Of a stretch of 44,850 nt of DNA, positions 7,211 to 13,921 are shown in pieces; the stretch's first letter is position 1; each line of letters opens with the position of its first letter. The DNA lies in NCBI GenBank assembly GCA_050250135.1, contig JBFWPF010000014.1, positions 1 through 44,850 of the forward strand. Reading direction: 5' to 3'. Origin of the DNA: JBFWPF01 sp050250135. Its GTDB lineage: Bacteria > Chlamydiota > Chlamydiia > Chlamydiales > JAFEGQ01. Under the pieces are notes generated by a model, which was not told the DNA's origin, searched no databases, and saw nothing but the letters and a program-made list of their open reading frames with translations. A program made the translations under genes and the position numbers.

Positions 7211-7873
7211 TTACACGCCCTGGCGATAAGCAGCCACCGCCCCCTTCATATCACGCTCCTTGAAGAGGGAGGTTCCCACCACAAAGAGGTTGGCCCCCGC
7301 TTCGTAGGCCCGCTTGGCGGTCTCAAGAGTGATCCCTCCATCAACCTGAATAGGAAAATCCCCCCTCCCCAGCTTCTGGCACTCGCTCCGCACAAAACGG
7401 ATCTTCTCCAAAACCTCTTCAAGGAAAGGCTGCCCCCCAAAACCGGGATGGACCGTCATCAAAAGAAATTTATCACACAAGGGGAGGTACCTCAAGATCA
7501 GGTCGGCCGGCGTCTCGGGGTTGATCGCCAGCCCCGCCTGGATGCCGCAGGTCCGGATGTACTTCAAGATATCGGCCACATCCTCGGTCGCCTCAAGATG
7601 GATCGTGATCGCATCGGCCCCCGCCTTGACAAAGGGCTCGACGTAGTCAAGGGGGTTGTAGACCATCAGGTGGACATCCAAAAAAATACTTGTCGCTCGG
7701 TTGATGGCGGCGGCCGTGGGGGGGCCAAAGCTCAGGTTGGGGACGAAGTGGCCGTCCATAATGTCGAGGTGGAGGAAATCGGCCCCAGAGGCTTCGATCC
7801 TCTTCGCCTCTTCGGCGATCCGCCCTGCGTCGGCAGCCAGGATAGAGGGGGCAACTTGGATAGGGAGTTTCAT
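7211..7873 (-). CDS. rpe: Ribulose-phosphate 3-epimerase
   Basis: The 220-residue TIM-barrel enzyme interconverts ribulose 5-phosphate and xylulose 5-phosphate in the pentose phosphate pathway. Motifs include VAPSILAAD at the N terminus, HLDIMDGHFVPN with metal ligands His35 and Asp37, DVHLMV, MTVHPGFGGQ and QVDGGI with the second catalytic Asp. The ATG at 7873 gives the family length; the frame is open to 7960 but that part encodes no conserved sequence. No strong ribosome site is seen directly before the ATG. It is followed by efp, as in other chlamydiae, and is divergent from the 7970 gene. Confidence 0.95.
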   Translation of the reverse strand: MKLPIQVAPSILAADAGRIAEEAKRIEASGADFLHLDIMDGHFVPNLSFGPPTAAAINRATSIFLDVHLMVYNPLDYVEPFVKAGADAITIHLEATEDVADILKYIRTCGIQAGLAINPETPADLILRYLPLCDKFLLMTVHPGFGGQPFLEEVLEKIRFVRSECQKLGRGDFPIQVDGGITLETAKRAYEAGANLFVVGTSLFKERDMKGAVAAYRQGV

Positions 7874-7917
7874 ATCGAGGAGGTTAGGAGCTCCCCCTTT
7901 TTTTGCCAAGAGAGCCC

Positions 7918-7946
7918 TTGAAAATAAGAGCAAGGAGAAGTACAAT
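7918..7946 (+). promoter_or_regulatory. Promoter for the 7970/8734 gene pair
   Basis: TTGAAA (7918-7923) and TACAAT (7941-7946) are separated by 17 nt, placing the transcription start around 7953, just before the first gene of the pair. This is a strong match by eye. Confidence 0.55.
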
Positions 7947-7969
7947 ATCCCTCTCAACAACTAAGTGTG

Positions 7970-8725
7970 ATGCCCATGAGTGCCGTTAGTGACAATAAAA
8001 TTCTTCAGGAGATGCCCTCTTTAACCCATCTGCTGCAGTGGGACAACCAGCCCTTGTCGGAGGAGCGGGTGGGGAAGGCGACCCAATTAGCGGACGAGGC
8101 GCGCTCTCTCTACCAGAGCCAAACGACCCGATACAAATGGGCCGGTCGGTTGGGTGGGGATCGGGATTATTCGGTCGTAGACATGCGGTTTGAGATCATC
8201 AGCGGCGTCTCTACATTAGCCACTTTAGTCCTTTTTTTAGGGGGTGGGGTCAATATCCTGGGTCGGTCGATCTACTACCGGAGCTTTGACCACATCAGGA
8301 ACTGTTGGAAGCGCTACTTGGGTCTGTGGTTGAGCCCAGCAGTTGTCGGGGCTTCGGCAGCCCTAGCAGTGGGCTGGGGGTATTATCAACTGAGGGATCT
8401 CCCTAAAGATCCCCATCAGGAGACGCTCGATAATTTTTCGGAAGATAGCCTGAGGCGTTCTGGAACCTACGCCCTGATGGACCAAAAGCAGTTTGTCCTT
8501 GCCTACACGGTCTGGGGGCTAAGAAAGCACTTCCTGGAGGAGGAGGGACAGAAGATCCGTAATGGGGGAAGTGTTGAGGCAATTGAAAACAACAGCAATC
8601 AAAACCTGATAGACCTCAATACAGCTCGTGATACCGCCTACTGGAAGGGGTGCTCTTACATTCACTGCAAAAACCCCAACGACATCTCCTTTTCCCTTCA
8701 ACAGATGCAACCTCAATACCCTTAG
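7970..8725 (+). CDS. Lineage-specific membrane protein, paralogue of the next gene
   Basis: I do not recognise this 251-residue protein. It has two hydrophobic helices, about residues 76-97 and 117-139, separated by a short basic stretch (SFDHIRNCWKRYLG). This bilobed pattern resembles chlamydial inclusion membrane (Inc) proteins, though the loop is longer than in most. Before it lies RYKWAGRLGG and near the C terminus CSYIHCKNP; both recur in the downstream protein as RYEWACRLGG and CYRIHCKGL, so the two genes arose by duplication. Starts at 7970 and 7976 (also GTG at 7967) are all possible. Only 8 nt separate it from the next gene, so the pair is an operon. Function unknown. Confidence 0.8.
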   Translation: MPMSAVSDNKILQEMPSLTHLLQWDNQPLSEERVGKATQLADEARSLYQSQTTRYKWAGRLGGDRDYSVVDMRFEIISGVSTLATLVLFLGGGVNILGRSIYYRSFDHIRNCWKRYLGLWLSPAVVGASAALAVGWGYYQLRDLPKDPHQETLDNFSEDSLRRSGTYALMDQKQFVLAYTVWGLRKHFLEEEGQKIRNGGSVEAIENNSNQNLIDLNTARDTAYWKGCSYIHCKNPNDISFSLQQMQPQYP

Positions 8726-8733
8726 GTGAAAAA

Positions 8734-9696
8734 ATGGAGAGTGCACCACTAGTTTCCCAAGAGGGCCCTAAAGAACCAGAAAAGCCCAACCTGGCTTTGG
8801 GCGACTACGAAATCCCCCATGATCTTGCGATGCAGGTCCTTCTCCGCTACGTGGATAACTTCCATCTACCAGCCCTATGGAATGTCAGTACAGCCACCCG
8901 AAAGTTCTGCGAGTGGATTATGAAGCACGCACCAGAGCGCTTTGGCCCGACGGGGATGCCCGAGCTCATTCCCTTCGTGATCGGGACTAACGGCTTCGAA
9001 CGGATGGCGGGACGGCTCCCGGTATGTGGCATGGCAAGAGACCAGGCTTTAGCGCTCTATGGAACTCAGAGAAGGCGGTATGAATGGGCCTGCAGGCTGG
9101 GTGGCCGGCGGGAGTGGCAGAGGAACGAGTTGATCAACGAAGTGCGTGACGTTACCGCCGGCCTTACCCTCGGGCTTGGCGGGATAATGGCCCTTAATAT
9201 TATCGGCCGCTCTCTCTTAAACCGTAGCTTTACCCACGTCAAGACCCAGTGGAAGCGGTATCTGTTCTGGCTGGCGGTCCCCCCTGCCATCGGCATCGCC
9301 CGAGTTTGGACCCTCCATTGGGCGAATGAACAACTCGCCAAGGTCCCCTTAGATCCCCATTCCTCCCTTTCATTTGGAAGCGTGGCAAGCGATCTTCAGG
9401 TAGGAGCCTACGGGATGATGGATAGGGATCAGTTTGTCCTCGCCTCCGTCCTTAAGGCGCTAGGCGAGCGACTCGATAAGGAAGATCAGGCGGCCATCGA
9501 GAAAGCTAAATCGGAGGAGGAGAAAGAGGTCATGCGGCAGGTGAACGAGTGCGAACGCGAACCGAGGCAGAACCTCCTTGAAAAGGCCTATCGTGAGGGG
9601 TGCTACCGGATCCACTGCAAGGGGCTCATCGCCCAAGGGAATCAGCTGCCTGACTGGAACCAGTTCACCCTCGACCAAATGAGGTTTAAGTACTAA
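8734..9696 (+). CDS. Paralogous membrane protein with F-box-like N terminus
   Basis: This 320-residue protein shares with its neighbour the RYEWACRLGG motif, two hydrophobic helices, the VKTQWKRYL segment between them, a DRDQFVLA stretch and the C-terminal CYRIHCKG motif. It has an additional N-terminal segment, about residues 26-66: EIPHDLAMQVLLRYV, then LPALWNVSTATRKFCEWI. This follows the F-box pattern (Leu/Ile-Pro, aliphatic helix, then V-S...FxxWI). F-box domains recruit Skp1/ubiquitin ligase in eukaryotes and are known in environmental chlamydiae. AGGTG lies 7 nt before the ATG. The 3' end overlaps the convergent lysC by 11 nt. The F-box call is pattern-based and moderate; the rest is unknown. 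Confidence 0.8.
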   Translation: MESAPLVSQEGPKEPEKPNLALGDYEIPHDLAMQVLLRYVDNFHLPALWNVSTATRKFCEWIMKHAPERFGPTGMPELIPFVIGTNGFERMAGRLPVCGMARDQALALYGTQRRRYEWACRLGGRREWQRNELINEVRDVTAGLTLGLGGIMALNIIGRSLLNRSFTHVKTQWKRYLFWLAVPPAIGIARVWTLHWANEQLAKVPLDPHSSLSFGSVASDLQVGAYGMMDRDQFVLASVLKALGERLDKEDQAAIEKAKSEEEKEVMRQVNECEREPRQNLLEKAYREGCYRIHCKGLIAQGNQLPDWNQFTLDQMRFKY

Positions 9697-10447
9697 CCGC
9701 TTCGTAGACCGCTCCCCTCTCTTCACGGTGGCCGATCTCGGTCCCCTCCCCCTCCCCAAGACCCAGAATCTGGAGGGGAAGGGCGTTGGCGGCCGCCAAA
9801 GCCAGGGCACGGGGGTGGATCGGACGGTGGCCCGAAAACCGCTTGAAGGCCTCATCGAAGGTTAGGGAGCGAAGGGGCTGGGCGTCGGGGTCCCGCTTGG
9901 GATCTGAGGTAAAAATCCCCCCCACATCCTTGTAGAACTCAACATCGCCCCCTAAAGCAACCGCTAAGGCCACCGCCGTCGTATCGGAGCCCCCACGGCC
10001 AAGGGTGGTGATCTCCTTGGTCTCACTCACCCCCTGAAAACCGGCGACGATGACCAGCTCCCCGCTATCAAGATGTTTTTTTAGGCGGGTGGGGCGGACA
10101 TCGATGATCCGGGCATCGCTATGGCGTGGGCAGGTGATCAGCCCCGACTGGCTTCCAGTTAAGCTGATAGCGCGGGCCCCCAGCCGGGCAAGGGCCATCG
10201 CCAGGAGGGCCATGCTGATCCGCTCCCCCGCCGAAACGAGCATATCGAGTTCGCGGGGCGGCGGGGTCGGGTGGACCTTAGCCGCTAGGGCGAGAAGCTC
10301 ATCGGTCACCCCCCCCATGGCGCTGACGACCGCCACGACCTGGGGGCGGCTAGCGCGGCGGCTTATGATCTGCTCGGCCAGGGCCGCATAAGAGGCGGGC
10401 TCGGTCAACAGGCCACCACCGAACTTCATCACTAAAGGTCTGGTCAT
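9686..10447 (-). CDS. lysC: Aspartokinase catalytic domain, lacking ACT domains
   Basis: The 253-residue protein is an amino-acid-kinase-family aspartokinase: VMKFGGGLL at the N terminus (substrate/ATP site), VVAVVSAMGGVTDEL, LVSAGERISMALLA, GFQGVSETKEITTLGRGGSD and EFYKDVGGIFTSDP. It would phosphorylate aspartate, the entry to lysine/diaminopimelate synthesis. Typical enzymes run beyond 400 residues with two regulatory ACT domains. Here the frame stops shortly after the catalytic domain (ALPLQILG...), and the next gene overlaps from the other side. No ACT-like sequence is seen downstream. It may be insensitive to feedback, or truncated. It is divergent from rpsA with a 78-bp gap. Confidence 0.88.
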   Translation of the reverse strand: MTRPLVMKFGGGLLTEPASYAALAEQIISRRASRPQVVAVVSAMGGVTDELLALAAKVHPTPPPRELDMLVSAGERISMALLAMALARLGARAISLTGSQSGLITCPRHSDARIIDVRPTRLKKHLDSGELVIVAGFQGVSETKEITTLGRGGSDTTAVALAVALGGDVEFYKDVGGIFTSDPKRDPDAQPLRSLTFDEAFKRFSGHRPIHPRALALAAANALPLQILGLGEGEGTEIGHREERGAVYEAVST

Positions 10448-10525
10448 TGCCTATATGTTGCATGATTTGACACTACTCTGCTACCCTTCTGCCGGAGTCG
10501 AAACCCTATAGGAAACCCATACGCA

Positions 10526-12199
10526 ATGCCACACAAAACCTTCACCTGGGAAGATAAAAATTTCCTTAACAACGTTGATTTTCGAGAAGAGGAGCTACAG
10601 GATTTTAGGAAGCTTCTAGGTGTCGAAGAGGAGGAGAGCACCTCGTTTGCCCCCGGCTCTCTGCTCAAGGGAAGGGTGGTGGAGATTGCGAAAGACTTTG
10701 CTGTCATCGATGTCGGCCTAAAGTCGGAGGGGCTTGTCCCCGTTACCGAATTTGATCCCGCCGATCTCGCCCTCGGAACCGAGGTGGAGGTCCTTCTCGA
10801 AGCGACTGAAGATGAGGGGGGACAGATCGTCCTGAGCCGAGAAAAGGCACGCCGTCAGCGGCAGTGGGAGTATATCCTCGAGCATTGCGACGAAGGGACC
10901 ATCATCACCGGAAAAATTCTGCGGAAGGTCAAGGGCGGCCTTATGGTCGACATCGGGATGGAGGCCTTCCTCCCCGGCTCCCAGATCGACAGCCGCCGCA
11001 TCAAAAACCTCGACGAATTTGTCGGGAAGACCCTCGACTTCAAGATTCTTAAGATCAATATCGAGCGGAAGAATGTGGTCGTCTCGAGACGGGAGGTGCT
11101 CGAGGCAGAGCGCCTCTCCAAGAAGGCCGAACTCCTCGACACAATGGAAGTGGGCGACATCCGGAAAGGGGTGGTTAAGAACATCACCGACTTTGGGGTC
11201 TTCCTCGACCTCGATGGGATCGATGGCCTGCTCCACATCACCGACATGACCTGGAAGCGGATCCGCCACCCGAGCGAGATGGTCGAGCTTGGCCAAGAGC
11301 TCGAGGTGATGATCCTGAGCATCGACAAGGAGAAGGGGCGAATCGCCCTCGGCCTTAAGCAACGGGAGGCCAACCCTTGGGAGGAGATCGAGGCCCGCTA
11401 TCCCCCTGGCAAGCGGGTTAGCGGCACCATCGTCAACCTCGTCCCCTACGGCGCCTTTATTGAGCTGGAGGAGGGAGTTGAGGGGCTGATCCACATCTCC
11501 GAAATGTCGTGGACCAAGAATATCACCGACCCTAGCGAAATCGTCCGGAAAGGGCAGCACGTTGATGCGGTCGTTCTCGCTGTGCAAAAGGACGAGGGAA
11601 AGATCTCCCTTGGGATGAAACAGGTCGAGCACAACCCTTGGGAAGATGTCCAGACCAAGTACCCCATCGGCAGAGAGGTCGACGCCGAGGTGCGAAGCCT
11701 GACCAACTACGGCGCGTTTGTGGAGCTCGAGCCCGGTGTTGATGGCCTGATCCACATCTCCGATCTCTCGTGGATCAAGAAGGTCTCCCACCCCTCCGAG
11801 CTTCTGGCGGTGGGCGATAGGGTAAAGGCGCAGATCCTCTCAGTTGACCAAGAGAGCAAGAAGATCACCCTCGGGATGAAGCAGCTCACCGAAAACCCTT
11901 GGGATTCGATCGAGAAAGATCTCCCTCCCGGTTCGATTGTCGAAGGGGCGATCACCAAAATCGCCGCCTTTGGTGCCTTCCTCGAGCTTGACAACGGCGT
12001 TGAGGCCCTCATCCACGTTACCGAGCTTTCCGATAGGCCCTTCGGGAAAGTGGAGGAGATCCTCTCCGTTGGCGATCGGGTAAAGGCAGAGGTTCTTCGC
12101 CTCGATCCCGAGAACAAGAAGATTGCGGTTTCGACCAAGGCCTTCCTCGGCGACGGGAAAGGGAAGAGCGATGAGATTGACGTGGGGGGGAGGGACTAG
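10526..12199 (+). CDS. rpsA: 30S ribosomal protein S1
   Basis: The 557-residue product contains six S1 RNA-binding repeats beginning near residues 48, 123, 209, 294, 381 and 467. The last four share the pattern YGAF-ELE-GV-GLIHISEMSW and end with KI-LG-KQ. S1 binds mRNA on the 30S subunit. Length and the acidic N terminus (MPHKTFTWEDKNFL) fit chlamydial S1. In other chlamydiae rpsA is followed directly by nusA; here a 411-bp palindromic region separates them. TTGACA occurs at 10467-10472 but no convincing -10 follows. Confidence 0.97.
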   Translation: MPHKTFTWEDKNFLNNVDFREEELQDFRKLLGVEEEESTSFAPGSLLKGRVVEIAKDFAVIDVGLKSEGLVPVTEFDPADLALGTEVEVLLEATEDEGGQIVLSREKARRQRQWEYILEHCDEGTIITGKILRKVKGGLMVDIGMEAFLPGSQIDSRRIKNLDEFVGKTLDFKILKINIERKNVVVSRREVLEAERLSKKAELLDTMEVGDIRKGVVKNITDFGVFLDLDGIDGLLHITDMTWKRIRHPSEMVELGQELEVMILSIDKEKGRIALGLKQREANPWEEIEARYPPGKRVSGTIVNLVPYGAFIELEEGVEGLIHISEMSWTKNITDPSEIVRKGQHVDAVVLAVQKDEGKISLGMKQVEHNPWEDVQTKYPIGREVDAEVRSLTNYGAFVELEPGVDGLIHISDLSWIKKVSHPSELLAVGDRVKAQILSVDQESKKITLGMKQLTENPWDSIEKDLPPGSIVEGAITKIAAFGAFLELDNGVEALIHVTELSDRPFGKVEEILSVGDRVKAEVLRLDPENKKIAVSTKAFLGDGKGKSDEIDVGGRD

Positions 12200-12209
12200 C
12201 CCCCTCGCG

Positions 12210-12233
12210 CCCTTAAATAGGTTAATTTAAGGG
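12210..12233. terminator. Possible hairpin terminator after rpsA
   Basis: CCCTTAAAT (12210-12218) and ATTTAAGGG (12225-12233) form a perfect 9-bp stem with a 6-nt loop, 11 nt after the rpsA stop. There is no T-tract on the plus strand, so intrinsic termination is uncertain. Confidence 0.3.
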
Positions 12234-12261
12234 AAATAACCGGGGGCAACTGTTGGTCCTT

Positions 12262-12562
12262 AAAACGGTATGGCAGGCGACCTCTTTGCGAATCGAGGCA
12301 GATTGTCGGGATCGCGACGAAGCCCATAGCCAAAGCGCTATGGGAGAGGAGCGAGCCAGGCAAGGTGACCGATGCAGCAAGAGGGCGGTACCATGCCGTT
12401 TTGACCCCTGATTGTGACCTATCGTCCCAAGGGGGCGGCAGGGGGTGGTTAGATGGCGCGCATCGCGACGAGGCCGGGTTTGTAAACCCGGGTGAGGAGG
12501 GATAGGCGCTAGATGGCCGCCCACTGTCGGTGCCCTCGAGAGGAGAGGTCACAATCAGGGGT
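12262..12562. repeat. Two adjacent long palindromic elements between rpsA and nusA
   Basis: This fills the 411-bp rpsA-nusA spacer, which holds no convincing gene. Element 1 has arms 12262-12289 and 12377-12402 (AAAACGGTATGG pairing with CCATGCCGTTTT, then the CCTCTT/AAGAGG blocks) with an inner CCCATAGC/GCTATGGG hairpin. Element 2 has perfect 17-bp arms 12404-12420 and 12546-12562 (ACCCCTGATTGTGACCT and its complement) with an inner CCGGGTTT/AAACCCGG hairpin. The two abut. Inner blocks of element 1 resemble the infB-rbfA element. Confidence 0.65.
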
Positions 12563-12610
12563 TTTAGGGCCGACAGCTAACTCCCGGTTTTTTTATAGGA
12601 TATAGGAGCA

Positions 12611-13915
12611 ATGAACAAAGACCTAGTTGCGATTTTTGAGTACATGGAGCGGGAGAAAGGGATTAAACGAGAGGTGATGGTGCACGCCATCGAAGAGGCC
12701 CTCGTGACCGCCGCAAAAAAGGGGATGCGGGCGGAAGCCAACGTCTCGGCCCATATCGATCCCAAAACGGGTGAGATCGAGGTCTACTGCGAAAAGGAGA
12801 TCGTGGGCAAGGTCGCCCAGCCTGCAACGCAAATCGCTTTGGAAGATGCCCAAGAGCTCGATCCCGACTGCGAACTGGGTCAATTCATCGACATCGAAAT
12901 GAATCCCGAAGGGTTAGGGCGGATCGCCGCACAGGCGGCCCGCCAAATCATCGGACAAAAAATCCGCTCAGCTGAGCGAGACGTGATCTACGAAGAGTAT
13001 CGCCACCGAGTCGGTGAGATCGTCTCAGGGACCGTTAAACGATTCGCCCGCGGCGCTAACCTCGTGGTCGACCTGGGGAAGGTTGAAGCCCTGATGCCCG
13101 CACGCGAGTACCCCAAACTCGAACGGTATGAGGTGGGCGATCGGGTCACCGCGCTATTGATGGCCGTCCAGGATCTCGAAAATGGCGGGGCTGAGGTGAT
13201 CCTCTCCCGCAATAGCCCCGACTTTGCCCGGCAACTCTTCCAGCAAGAGGTGCCCGAGGTCAGTGAAGGGGTCGTGATGATCGAGAAGATTGTCCGAATC
13301 GGCGGCTACCGAACCAAGATCGCCGTTCGAAGCTCCGATATGCGGGTCGATCCAGTAGGTACTTGTGTGGGCGTACGGGGTAACCGGGTCAAGGCGGTCG
13401 TCCGCGAGCTCAACAACGAAAAAGTTGACATCATCCCCTACTCCGATGATCCGGTCCAACTCCTCCAGAATGCCCTCGATCCGATCGAGATCCGGAAGAT
13501 CGCGGTAAACGAAGAGGATCGGGTGATCTCAATCGTCGTTGAGGATGATAACTATGCCGCTGTTATCGGCCGGGGGGGGATGAATGCTCGCCTCAACGGA
13601 CAGCTGATCGGCTACCAGCTCGAGGTGCAAAAGCTTGGCGAATACCAAAAGCTAATGGTCGTCACCCGGCTCGAATTGGCCGAGTCAAATAATCCTTTAC
13701 TTGATGAGCGGCTCACCCTTCCAGGAATTAGTGCCCTTATTGTTGAAAACTTGATCGATGGGGGCTATGATACTCCCCGTAAGGTTTTACAGGCAGGGCC
13801 AGAAGACCTCGCCTCGATCTCAGGAATCAGCCTAGAAATGGCCGACCGGATCCTGGGGCAGGTAACCAACCACTTTGCCGAGACAGCGGCAGCAGGCGAA
13901 GAACAGAAAGAGTAG
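12611..13915 (+). CDS. nusA: Transcription termination/antitermination factor NusA
   Basis: The 434-residue protein has the NusA order: an N-terminal RNA-polymerase-binding domain (about 1-130), an S1 domain (GEIVSGTVKRFARGANLVVDLG, split over residues 135-160), then two KH domains including VDPVGTCVGVRGNRV near 245 and VIGRGGMNARLNGQLIGY near 320. A short helix-hairpin-helix tail (LPGISALIVENLIDGG) ends the protein. It binds RNA polymerase to control pausing and termination. ATATAGGAGCA precedes the ATG. infB follows after 6 nt. Confidence 0.97.
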   Translation: MNKDLVAIFEYMEREKGIKREVMVHAIEEALVTAAKKGMRAEANVSAHIDPKTGEIEVYCEKEIVGKVAQPATQIALEDAQELDPDCELGQFIDIEMNPEGLGRIAAQAARQIIGQKIRSAERDVIYEEYRHRVGEIVSGTVKRFARGANLVVDLGKVEALMPAREYPKLERYEVGDRVTALLMAVQDLENGGAEVILSRNSPDFARQLFQQEVPEVSEGVVMIEKIVRIGGYRTKIAVRSSDMRVDPVGTCVGVRGNRVKAVVRELNNEKVDIIPYSDDPVQLLQNALDPIEIRKIAVNEEDRVISIVVEDDNYAAVIGRGGMNARLNGQLIGYQLEVQKLGEYQKLMVVTRLELAESNNPLLDERLTLPGISALIVENLIDGGYDTPRKVLQAGPEDLASISGISLEMADRILGQVTNHFAETAAAGEEQKE

Positions 13916-13921
13916 GACGTT

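Noticed and set aside
10467..10495. Promoter for rpsA based on TTGACA at 10467
   Set aside because: No acceptable -10 hexamer occurs 16-18 nt downstream.
10718..11791. 357-codon minus-strand frame opposite rpsA with periodic motifs
   Set aside because: The periodicity simply mirrors the S1 repeats on the plus strand.
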